Source of the DNA: Acinetobacter kyonggiensis
Lineage (GTDB): Bacteria; Pseudomonadota; Gammaproteobacteria; Pseudomonadales; Moraxellaceae
DNA: 64,000 nucleotides
Assembly (NCBI RefSeq): GCF_900107285.1
Contig: NZ_FNPK01000004.1
Location: forward strand, 161,674 to 225,673
Direction: 5' to 3'
The notes under the pieces are model-generated. The model made no database searches, was not told where the DNA came from, and saw nothing but the letters and a program-made list of their open reading frames with translations. The first letter of the stretch is position 1; each line of letters begins with the position of its first letter. Below are positions 1-7,806 of this stretch, piece by piece. The position numbers and the translations under genes are program-made.

Positions 1-924
1 AGCAAGATATGCTTTTTTTAAGGGCGCATTAAATTGAATACCCGCTGAATTCCCAACCACTGTAAGATTATTTAAACCAATGCCATCGCGGACATTAATG
101 ATAAAACCTTTGTTTTTATAAAAAGTACTATTGACGATTTTATGGGTCATTAAAGGAAAAACAGCAATTGCAGCATCATCTAAAGATGCAGCAGAATATA
201 TATTTGCCCCTCTTACTACTGTCGTCTCATTTTCACGAAAAACTGAATTTGATATTCTAAATTGTGGAACCTGACTATAAAGAATAGCCCCTTCAGCTGC
301 TGTGTTCTTTTCAAATAAACTGTACTTAATATTTACAAAACTGCGTTCTTTAGCATCTTGCCCCACAGGCACAGCAAAGTTATAAATCGCTCCACCTTGT
401 CTTGCGCTACCACCCGATAATTTTACATATTCTAAAGTCAGAAATTCATTGTTATAAATCAGTCCACCTTGGTCGGCACACACAGACTGATTACAACCTT
501 GAAGTGTCACTTCAGTCATTTTTATGCTGATGAGTTCTTTTTTTGTATCATCGATAACGAAAATATTGTCCTTACCCAACATTTTTATCATGGCATTATT
601 AATGCCAGCAGCAGGCTTATCAAAACCTGTTGTATCGTTATAAAGTGTCCTTAAATTGAGCTGTGCTGAAATTTTAATGTGTGTGTTTAATTTATAGGTT
701 AATTTACTCTCTAATAATATGCTGGAGTCCGTGTCTTTTATACGCCCCACGCAACCCTGATAACCACTATCCACAAAGTCTTTATTGACATATTCAATGG
801 CTTCACGAAGAGAACACTCCGTGTCATCTTTAGAAACATCCTCAATTGTAGTAACTTTAATTTCGCCGCTATAAGCATGTCCTGCAACGCATAACATGCC
901 TATGCCTATGCTCCGTTTGAGCAT
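1..924 (-). CDS. CSLREA-domain exported beta-helix protein, 5' part (possible rhombotarget A)
   Basis: Open to the window edge, so only the first 308 codons are present. The start at 924 follows an AAGGAG Shine-Dalgarno. Residues 1-20 look like a signal peptide ending near AYSG. Residues 37-42 read C-S-L-R-E-A inside the context ECSLREAIEYVN, the hallmark of the CSLREA domain at the N-terminus of secreted right-handed beta-helix proteins. The rest has short beta-rich repeats such as GGAIYN, in keeping with a pectate-lyase-like helix. Acinetobacter rhombotarget A proteins have this head and a GlyGly-CTERM tail cut by rhombosortase. That tail would lie outside the window, so the assignment to that family is inference. 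Confidence 0.7.
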   Translation of the reverse strand, partial: MLKRSIGIGMLCVAGHAYSGEIKVTTIEDVSKDDTECSLREAIEYVNKDFVDSGYQGCVGRIKDTDSSILLESKLTYKLNTHIKISAQLNLRTLYNDTTGFDKPAAGINNAMIKMLGKDNIFVIDDTKKELISIKMTEVTLQGCNQSVCADQGGLIYNNEFLTLEYVKLSGGSARQGGAIYNFAVPVGQDAKERSFVNIKYSLFEKNTAAEGAILYSQVPQFRISNSVFRENETTVVRGANIYSAASLDDAAIAVFPLMTHKIVNSTFYKNKGFIINVRDGIGLNNLTVVGNSAGIQFNAPLKKAYLA

Positions 925-1042
925 ATCTTTCTCCTTGTGTTCTTTATATATTTTTATTCTTTAGTTGCAAATTCCCTGCAACATCGAACTATTTTGCTGT
1001 ACTTTGTCACAGCTTTAATAATTTCTCAAGATTTTTTATTGT

Positions 1043-1747
1043 TTACCGATATTCATCAATTAAGGCATAAATTTGTCTTAAATTCGCATGACTAATTTTA
1101 ATTTTTTCGCCCTTTAACAACTGAATCAATTGCTCTAAGGTTTGTAATAAAACAGAGGTTTGATGCGGTCCTTGCATAAGTAAATAGTCTATAACTTGTT
1201 GATCAATATGAATGCCACGACGTGTTAATACCGATGTTACGAGCGCATAGCGATCTGCATATAAACTGCCCGTTGGCACTTTCACACTGACTGCTTGGGT
1301 TAAACGTGATTGTAAATCTGGAAGTTCCAGTTTTAATTCTATAGGTGCTATACGGGAAGAGAAAACCAACTGCCCTCCACCCTCATTATTATAATTAATT
1401 AAATGAAAAACTGCTTTTTGCCAATGTGGAACGCCACTAATCGCTTCAATGTCATCCAATGCAACAAGGTCATAGCGGTCTAAGGATGTGATCGCCTCAG
1501 TTGGTGCATCAAGCAATTCAAGTAATGAAACTTGAATTGCAGATTTACCAACATCTAAATAAGAATCACAAATAGCAGAAAGTAAGTGGCTTTTACCCGA
1601 ACCCGCACCACCATAGACATAAAAACGATTCATTAAACCTGCATGTAGCTGTCGAACTGCATCAATAACATGCCCCCAACTTGGACCCGAAAAATCACTG
1701 ATTCGAGCATCGAGTTGAGGTTCTATATCTAGCTGCAGTTGACGCAT
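1043..1747 (-). CDS. hda: DnaA inactivator Hda
   Basis: A 234-residue AAA+ protein that, bound to the beta sliding clamp, stimulates hydrolysis of DnaA-bound ATP after replication starts. The N-terminus carries QLQLDI (residues 3-8), the clamp-binding peptide expected of Hda. Walker A is GGAGSGKS (46-53), Walker B LVALDDI (94-100), and an SRLT box with a probable arginine finger is at 147-150. It lacks the DnaA domain IV DNA-binding region, and its length matches Hda rather than DnaA. It lies 15 bp downstream of perM on the same strand, so the two are probably co-transcribed. Confidence 0.93.
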   Translation of the reverse strand: MRQLQLDIEPQLDARISDFSGPSWGHVIDAVRQLHAGLMNRFYVYGGAGSGKSHLLSAICDSYLDVGKSAIQVSLLELLDAPTEAITSLDRYDLVALDDIEAISGVPHWQKAVFHLINYNNEGGGQLVFSSRIAPIELKLELPDLQSRLTQAVSVKVPTGSLYADRYALVTSVLTRRGIHIDQQVIDYLLMQGPHQTSVLLQTLEQLIQLLKGEKIKISHANLRQIYALIDEYR

Positions 1748-1762
1748 ATATGTGTTTTGACC

Positions 1763-2983
1763 TTAGGGTTCTTTATTGTCTAATGGTTCAATCTTACTCG
1801 ATTTTTCAGCACCTTGCTGATTTTTTAGTGCCTCAGATTGAATTTCAATATCTAGCTCTATTTGTCCAGTTTGCATACTCATTGCACCTGATGAAGAACG
1901 CTGTATAACCACAGCGGATAAGTCATACAATCGGCTTTTTTCATACGACTCACGTGCATGTCTAAGTAAAACCACAATCACAGCTGCAACAGGTAAGGCA
2001 ATCAACATCCCTAGGAAACCTGCAAGTTGTGCCCCTGCTAACACTGCAAAAACCACGGCAACGGGTGATAAACCAATTTTATCGCCCAACAGGAAAGGTT
2101 GAAGAATATAACCTTCAATGGCTTGTCCAATCATAAAAACAATAATCACCAGTGCCAAATGTGTCCAATCAATTCCGAACTGAAAAAGCGTTGCAATCAC
2201 TGCGGCAATAATACCTACCCCAAAACCGAGATAAGGAATAATACTGGCCAAGCCTGCAACCATCCCAATAATCAAGCCGACCTCTAAACCAATCAATTGT
2301 AAACCAACAGCATAAACCACACCTAACAGGAACATCACTAAAAATTGCCCCTTCACAAATGCGCCCAGTACATTATGACATTCGCCCACAATACCTAAGG
2401 TGATTTTTTCATAATGACGAGGAATCAGGCGACGTAAACTATCCAGCATACGATCCCAATCCAGCAAAAAATAAAAGGCAATAATCGGAATTAAAACAAC
2501 AACACCGCCAATTTGAATAAAGTTTAAGCCCGATTGTGCAACACGCAACACCACACTCTGAATACTATCGGCACTATAATTGGTCTGAATATATTCCATA
2601 ACAACTTTGGAGATCTGCTCAGTATCAATTTCCATTGCTTCAACATTAAAAGTCTGCGATACCCACGGTAAAAAGGTGTAATTCAACCAATGAATACCTG
2701 CGGGAATACTGTCTCGTGCATAGATTAGCTGTTGCCAAACCAATGGAACAACATACCAAATTGCCAAAGTAACAATGACACCAATACCGATAAAAACAAT
2801 GCCAATAGATAACCAGCGCGGCAAACCTATTCTATGAAGTTTATCCACCAATGGACTAAATAAATAAGCAACTAAAAATGCGGCTATAAAAGGCAGTACC
2901 ACAGGCTTAAGCAAATACAAAACCCAAAGGATGAGTGCAATCCCTGAGAGTATAAAAATACGACGTAAGGTGCGATCAACCAT
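1763..2983 (-). CDS. perM: PerM / AI-2E family transporter
   Basis: A 406-residue polytopic inner-membrane protein. Two hydrophobic helices at residues 10-45, one near 60-80, a long amphipathic periplasmic segment (about 85-150) and a cluster of helices from 150 to 345 fit the AI-2E exporter (PF01594) layout. The last 50 residues are hydrophilic. The family includes TqsA (autoinducer-2) and PerM of unknown substrate; the position between hda and purM is the classic PerM setting in gammaproteobacteria. The gene is divergent from purM with about 130 bp between starts. The substrate cannot be read from the sequence. Confidence 0.88.
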   Translation of the reverse strand: MVDRTLRRIFILSGIALILWVLYLLKPVVLPFIAAFLVAYLFSPLVDKLHRIGLPRWLSIGIVFIGIGVIVTLAIWYVVPLVWQQLIYARDSIPAGIHWLNYTFLPWVSQTFNVEAMEIDTEQISKVVMEYIQTNYSADSIQSVVLRVAQSGLNFIQIGGVVVLIPIIAFYFLLDWDRMLDSLRRLIPRHYEKITLGIVGECHNVLGAFVKGQFLVMFLLGVVYAVGLQLIGLEVGLIIGMVAGLASIIPYLGFGVGIIAAVIATLFQFGIDWTHLALVIIVFMIGQAIEGYILQPFLLGDKIGLSPVAVVFAVLAGAQLAGFLGMLIALPVAAVIVVLLRHARESYEKSRLYDLSAVVIQRSSSGAMSMQTGQIELDIEIQSEALKNQQGAEKSSKIEPLDNKEP

Positions 2984-3085
2984 AGATTCGAGCCTTTTTT
3001 AGGTTTATTCGTTATAGAAAGTAAAATATTTGAATAAAGATAGCATTTTGGTGCATAAATAACATAAGAGTTTCGTATATTCGGG

Positions 3086-3091
3086 TATAAT
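3086..3091 (+). promoter_or_regulatory. Putative purM -10 box
   Basis: A perfect TATAAT lies 27 bases before the purM start. No convincing -35 hexamer is found at 16-18 bp spacing, so the call rests on the -10 match and location only. No purine-repressor-like palindrome was recognised around it. Confidence 0.4.
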
Positions 3092-3117
3092 CGCGGCGCG
3101 AATGCGGAGACTTCAAT

Positions 3118-4185
3118 ATGAGCAACTCAACTTCCCCAAACACTGGTTTAAGCTATAAAGATGCGGGTGTCGACATTGAAGCGGGAGACGCACTAGTCGA
3201 CCGAATCAAATCAGTCGCTAAGCGCACTGCACGTCCTGAAGTTATGGGCGGATTAGGCGGCTTCGGCGCTCTTTGTAAAATCCCTAAAGGTTATGAAGAA
3301 CCTGTTCTCGTATCTGGCACAGATGGTGTTGGTACAAAATTACGTTTAGCACTCAATTTGAACCGTCATGACACTATTGGTCAAGACTTGGTTGCAATGT
3401 GCGTAAACGACCTTCTGGTCTGTGGTGCTGAACCATTATTCTTCCTTGACTACTATGCGACGGGTCACTTAAATGTCGATGTTGCTGCCAATGTAGTAAC
3501 AGGTATTGGTGCTGGTTGTGAACTTGCAGGCTGTGCATTGGTTGGCGGTGAAACTGCTGAAATGCCAGGCATGTATGAAGGTGAAGATTATGACCTTGCA
3601 GGTTTCTGTGTAGGCGTAGTTGAGCAAAGCAAAATTATTGATGGTAGCAAAGTAAAATCTGGTGATGTATTGATTGGTGTCGCGTCAAGCGGTGCACACT
3701 CAAACGGTTACTCTTTACTGCGTAAAATTTTAGATGTGAAAAACGTCGATTTAAACCAAATCGTAGATGGTCGCTCACTTGCAGATGTGGCAATGGAACC
3801 AACACGTATTTACGTTAAATCATTACTTCAACTGTGCAAAGAAGTTGATGTTCATGCAATGGCACACATTACAGGTGGCGGTTTACCAGGTAACTTACCT
3901 CGTGTACTTCCAAATGGCGCTCAAGCGATTGTTAATGAATCTTCATGGGAATGGCCAGAACTGTTCAAACTTCTTCAACGTGAAGGCGGTGTTGAACAGC
4001 ACGAAATGTATCGCACATTTAACTGTGGTGTAGGTATGGTAATTGCAGTTGATGCAGCAGATGCTGATAAAACGGTTGAATTATTGACCAGCCTTGGCGA
4101 AAAAGCATGGAATATGGGTCACATTGTCGACAATGCTGAATCTGTTGCCGGTGCTGATGAAAAGATTCGCGTAATCTTTGCATGA
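3118..4185 (+). CDS. purM: Phosphoribosylformylglycinamidine cyclo-ligase (AIR synthase)
   Basis: A 355-residue cytosolic enzyme that closes the imidazole ring, turning FGAM and ATP into AIR in purine synthesis. The N-terminus has the typical [13 protein letters not shown] opening. [10 protein letters not shown] and [13 protein letters not shown] carry the glycine-rich ATP/substrate segment, followed by [16 protein letters not shown] and, in the second half, [13 protein letters not shown]. Length equals the family norm. A GGAG stretch precedes the ATG. It forms an operon with purN, whose ATG begins 10 bases after the purM stop. Confidence 0.97.
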   Translation: MSNSTSPNTGLSYKDAGVDIEAGDALVDRIKSVAKRTARPEVMGGLGGFGALCKIPKGYEEPVLVSGTDGVGTKLRLALNLNRHDTIGQDLVAMCVNDLLVCGAEPLFFLDYYATGHLNVDVAANVVTGIGAGCELAGCALVGGETAEMPGMYEGEDYDLAGFCVGVVEQSKIIDGSKVKSGDVLIGVASSGAHSNGYSLLRKILDVKNVDLNQIVDGRSLADVAMEPTRIYVKSLLQLCKEVDVHAMAHITGGGLPGNLPRVLPNGAQAIVNESSWEWPELFKLLQREGGVEQHEMYRTFNCGVGMVIAVDAADADKTVELLTSLGEKAWNMGHIVDNAESVAGADEKIRVIFA

Positions 4186-4195
4186 TGTGTTTCGC

Positions 4196-4825
4196 ATGAT
4201 CAAAATTGCTGTCCTTGTTTCAGGCAGTGGAAGTAACTTACAAGCGTTGATAGATGCCAATCTATCGGGGCAAATTGTCGGGGTCATTTCCAACAAGCCT
4301 GAAGCCTATGCTTTAGAACGTGCTCAAAAAGCAGGTATTGCCACTGCGGTAATTGAACATAAACAATATCCCAACCGTGAAGCATTTGATGATGTGATGC
4401 ATCAACAATTGCTCGCTTGGGATGTTGATTTAGTGGTTCTGGCCGGCTTTATGCGTATTTTAAGTGCTCAATTTGTGCAAGCATGGGAAGGGAAAATGGT
4501 CAATATCCACCCTTCTCTATTGCCCAACTATAAAGGTATGCATACGCACAAACGCGTACTGAATACGGGCGATGTCTTCCACGGTTGTACTGTTCACTAT
4601 GTAACGGCAGAACTGGATGCAGGTCAAGCTTTAGCGCAAGGTGTACTGAAAGTGAATGTGCATGATAATGCCGATTCACTGGCAAGCCGAGTACATGTGC
4701 TTGAACATGTCATTTACCCGCAAGTGGTGGAATGGATTTGTACAGGTGCAATTCAACATACTGAAAAGGCTGTTTTGTATCGTGGTCAAGTTATGCTTGA
4801 ACCTGTGCAATTTGCCAAGTTCTAA
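4196..4825 (+). CDS. purN: Phosphoribosylglycinamide formyltransferase 1
   Basis: A 209-residue folate-dependent GAR transformylase of purine synthesis. From the ATG at 4196 the protein opens MIKIAVLVSGSGSNLQALID, the usual PurN N-terminus with the phosphate-binding SGSGSN loop. Catalytic residues are visible as the NIHPSLLP block (Asn and His) and ELDAGQALAQ (Asp). An in-frame TTG at 4178 overlaps purM but adds six residues absent from the family, so 4196 is preferred. It is the second gene of a purMN operon ended by the hairpin at 4841. Confidence 0.95.
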   Translation: MIKIAVLVSGSGSNLQALIDANLSGQIVGVISNKPEAYALERAQKAGIATAVIEHKQYPNREAFDDVMHQQLLAWDVDLVVLAGFMRILSAQFVQAWEGKMVNIHPSLLPNYKGMHTHKRVLNTGDVFHGCTVHYVTAELDAGQALAQGVLKVNVHDNADSLASRVHVLEHVIYPQVVEWICTGAIQHTEKAVLYRGQVMLEPVQFAKF

Positions 4826-4840
4826 CAAATTTAAAGATTA

Positions 4841-4868
4841 AAAAAACGCATCCTCGGATGCGTTTTTT
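4841..4868. terminator. Bidirectional rho-independent terminator
   Basis: A 13-bp stem, AAAAAACGCATCC with its complement GGATGCGTTTTTT, around a two-base turn. It has A and T tracts on either side and lies between convergent purN and the alpha/beta hydrolase, so it can end both transcripts. Confidence 0.88.
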
Positions 4869-4894
4869 TATTGATATTAATATGCATATAGCAA

Positions 4895-5698
4895 TTATTT
4901 GGCTTGTTGCCGAATCAACTGCTTAATCAATTTTACAACTTCAACGGGATGCTCCAATGGGAACATATGACTACCTGCGGTAATGCTAAAAGGCACCCCA
5001 AATTTCTTTTGTACCATCTGTGGAAAACGACGCGGTAAAAATGGACTTTGTTCTGCAACCAGAATATGGATTGGCAGATGAATTTTTTTCTGAGGTAACC
5101 ACCACAATGATGGATTGGTTCTAAAAACCTTCACTTCATCCATTTTTGGAATGGTAAGCTCAACCCCACCACGAACTTTGTCTTCGGTTAAAGCATAGTC
5201 GATATAGGCTTGAAAACAGTCGGCATCAAAGTCTTTATAAAAACCTTTCGGGCGCAGCAATTCCGCTGCTTGTTCACGACTATCCCAATGATCACGACGA
5301 CGCAATGACAATGCCGCAGGTGACATCCGATCCACCGCTTTGAGCTTCAACAGTTTAGCAACATGCAATGCAAAACCGTCTTTACCCATAATCATCGGTG
5401 GATCAAGCATAATCACTTGCTCAAACAACTCAGGTCGTTTCAATGCTGCTTGAAAGGTCAGCACTGAACCTAAAGAGTGACCTAAACCAATGACAGGTCT
5501 ACCCTTCGCTTGACGGACAATACTGTCAATCACTTGATTGGTTAGGCTTTCCCAATGATTGTCAATCGGATAACGCTTATCTGTTCCAAGCAGTGGCACA
5601 TAAATAACCTCATATTCATCTTCCAGTAAATCAAATAGCTTTTGATAAACTTGAGATGGCACGCCATTGGCGTGCGCAAAATGAATCAGTGGCTTCAT
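4895..5698 (-). CDS. Alpha/beta hydrolase
   Basis: A 267-residue alpha/beta-hydrolase-fold protein. The nucleophile elbow GHSLGS (residues 73-78) places the catalytic serine at 75. The probable catalytic histidine is in GSHMFPLEHP (about His244) and the oxyanion region is HANG near residues 9-12. No signal peptide is seen, so it is probably cytosolic. Its ATG overlaps the end of the sppA-like gene by four bases, indicating translational coupling. Substrate is not predictable; the family includes esterases, lipases and thioesterases. Confidence 0.85.
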   Translation of the reverse strand: MKPLIHFAHANGVPSQVYQKLFDLLEDEYEVIYVPLLGTDKRYPIDNHWESLTNQVIDSIVRQAKGRPVIGLGHSLGSVLTFQAALKRPELFEQVIMLDPPMIMGKDGFALHVAKLLKLKAVDRMSPAALSLRRRDHWDSREQAAELLRPKGFYKDFDADCFQAYIDYALTEDKVRGGVELTIPKMDEVKVFRTNPSLWWLPQKKIHLPIHILVAEQSPFLPRRFPQMVQKKFGVPFSITAGSHMFPLEHPVEVVKLIKQLIRQQAK

Positions 5699-6720
5699 TG
5701 TAATTTTGTCGTTTGTTCAGATTGGACTTGCTGTGAAAGTGAGCTAGCAAAGCCCTGACCAATCGAACTTCCCATGCGTCCAAGTACCGAATCAAAAGGA
5801 CTATATTCAATGGTATAATTCACAGCTTTATCAATTTTAAGTTCACGTTTCAGCGTATTTAAACTACCTGTACGATCTGCAATACCCAACTTCACTGCTT
5901 GATCACCTGTCCAAAACAAGCCTGAGAAGATTGCTGGATCTTGCGATTTCAACTTATTACCGCGACCTTGTTTAACTGCATTGATAAAATGATCATGCAC
6001 ATTATCCAGTACGCCCTGTACATGTGCTTTTTGTGCACCATCTACAGGCTGGGTCATTGAAAGTAATGCCTTGTTCTCACCAGAAGTCATGGTGCGGTCT
6101 TCAACACCTAGTTTTTGCATTAAACCCGTCACACCGTAGTTCGGCATAATGACACCAATCGATCCAACAAGACTGGATGGGTTAACAATAATTTCATCCG
6201 CAGCAGACGCAATATAATACGCTCCTGAAGCACCTGTATCACCAATTACGGCATACAGCTTTTTACCAGTATGAGCCTTTTTCAAATATTGAATTTCTTG
6301 CCAGATTTCATCAGATTGTACTGGTGAACCACCTGGTGAGTTAATATTTAAAACCACCGCTTGGCTTTGTTTACTTTCAAAAGCTTTCTTTAATGCTTTT
6401 ACCGTATCTGCACTATTCACGCTTTGTTTATCTGCAGCAATTGTTCCAATAATATCAACCACCGCAATATGCACAGTTGTGGTGGCTGTAGGATCGGTGG
6501 TTGATGTGCTACAACTTTTCCCCATTAACACTAAAACAAAAAGGATATAAGCAAAAGTGAGACATTTAAAAAAGATTCCCCAACGACGTGCACGGCGCTG
6601 TTCTTCTACCGATGCTAAAACGGCTTTCTCTAAAATATGCCATTCTTTGCCAATTATATTTTGCGTATTATGTTGTGTATTCTGAATGTCATTTTCTGGT
6701 TTTGGCGGCCAATCGGACAT
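5695..6720 (-). CDS. sppA: Signal peptide peptidase SppA-type (S49) protease
   Basis: A 341-residue inner-membrane serine protease of the short, single-domain S49 type that degrades leftover signal peptides. A membrane anchor spans about residues 49-67 after a hydrophilic N-terminus. The Ser/Lys dyad is visible: Ser165 in GASGAYYIAS and Lys217 in SGENKALLS, with the NSPGGS oxyanion segment near 127-132. It is shorter than the duplicated 618-residue E. coli SppA. Its stop codon overlaps the start of the downstream hydrolase. Confidence 0.88.
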   Translation of the reverse strand: MSDWPPKPENDIQNTQHNTQNIIGKEWHILEKAVLASVEEQRRARRWGIFFKCLTFAYILFVLVLMGKSCSTSTTDPTATTTVHIAVVDIIGTIAADKQSVNSADTVKALKKAFESKQSQAVVLNINSPGGSPVQSDEIWQEIQYLKKAHTGKKLYAVIGDTGASGAYYIASAADEIIVNPSSLVGSIGVIMPNYGVTGLMQKLGVEDRTMTSGENKALLSMTQPVDGAQKAHVQGVLDNVHDHFINAVKQGRGNKLKSQDPAIFSGLFWTGDQAVKLGIADRTGSLNTLKRELKIDKAVNYTIEYSPFDSVLGRMGSSIGQGFASSLSQQVQSEQTTKLQ

Positions 6721-6849
6721 GGAAAATAATCCAATGATGAGTTAAATTGAACTCATTATATACACTGAATCATAGAAATCTGCCTAAACAATATATTTTC
6801 CCCTATAATATTTTTCTTTTTGACCCTTTTTCTACATTGACGATAGGCA

Positions 6850-7806
6850 ATGACTGACCATACTTCACCGAATACGACGTATCATTTACTTAAATTCATA
6901 AGTAGACAACCCATTCAAATTTCTAGATTTATTGCTCGAAGTTTAGCAGGTCTAGTGAATTTACTTAAAATATCAAAAACGTCAGATACGATTCGTCTTA
7001 ATCTTCAAATTGCGTTACCTGAATTAACAACTGAACAACATGAGAAGATTATTCCGCAAGCGATTCGTAATGAGCTGACCTCATATTTCGAATTTTTTAG
7101 CATTTGGGGTGCAGATAACCATAAAAATATTGCACGTATTCATTCCGTTACTGGGGAGCAGCTACTCAAAGATGCTGTAACAGCAGCTGAAGGTTTGGTA
7201 CTGATTGTGCCGCACTTTGGCACATGGGAAATTATGAATGCCTATCTGGCTCAATTTACCCAAATGACCATTCTCTATAAACCTGTCAAAAATGAATCCG
7301 CCAATCAGTTTGTACGTGAAGCGCGAAGTCGTGAGCAAGCGAACCTCGTCCCGACTGATGAGTCGGGTGTCAGACAAATTTTTAAAGCTTTAAAACAAGG
7401 CGGTACAACGGTTATTTTGCCAGATCACACACCTAACTTTGGTGGAGAAATGATTCCTTATTTTGGCATACCGCTCGCGACCAGTAATTTAAGTGCCAAA
7501 CTGATTCAAAAAACCAAAGCCAAAACTTTATTTTTATATGCGATGCGTAATGATAATCATGGTTTTGATATGCACATTGAACCGATAGATGATCGAATTT
7601 ACCAAGGCAATCCCAATCAGGGTACTGCTGTTATTTTAGCAGCCATCGAAAACTTAATTCGTCGTTATCCAGAACATTATCACTGGAGTTATAAGCGTTT
7701 TAAAGCCAATCCAGCTTTAGATCATATCTATCATTTAAACACAGATGAAGCCCTTAAATTAGTTGAAGACATCCGTCACCAAGATGTGCAGACTAAAATT
7801 ATTTAG
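6850..7806 (+). CDS. Lysophospholipid / lipid A acyltransferase (LpxL/HtrB family)
   Basis: A 318-residue member of the LPLAT superfamily that moves acyl chains onto lipid A precursors. The catalytic HX4E motif is HFGTWE (His122, Glu127), preceded by the hydrophobic strand LVLIVP, and later DHTPNFGGEMIPYFG is the expected second block. The N-terminal membrane segment is weak, consistent with peripheral inner-membrane binding. LpxL and LpxM paralogues cannot be told apart from sequence alone. Its 3' end overlaps that of convergent comEC by four bases. Confidence 0.82.
   Translation: MTDHTSPNTTYHLLKFISRQPIQISRFIARSLAGLVNLLKISKTSDTIRLNLQIALPELTTEQHEKIIPQAIRNELTSYFEFFSIWGADNHKNIARIHSVTGEQLLKDAVTAAEGLVLIVPHFGTWEIMNAYLAQFTQMTILYKPVKNESANQFVREARSREQANLVPTDESGVRQIFKALKQGGTTVILPDHTPNFGGEMIPYFGIPLATSNLSAKLIQKTKAKTLFLYAMRNDNHGFDMHIEPIDDRIYQGNPNQGTAVILAAIENLIRRYPEHYHWSYKRFKANPALDHIYHLNTDEALKLVEDIRHQDVQTKII

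Noticed and set aside
7803..7806. Four-base overlap of the acyltransferase and comEC ends as a frameshift or error
   Set aside because: The stops TAG and TAA simply overlap on opposite strands; both proteins have normal ends.
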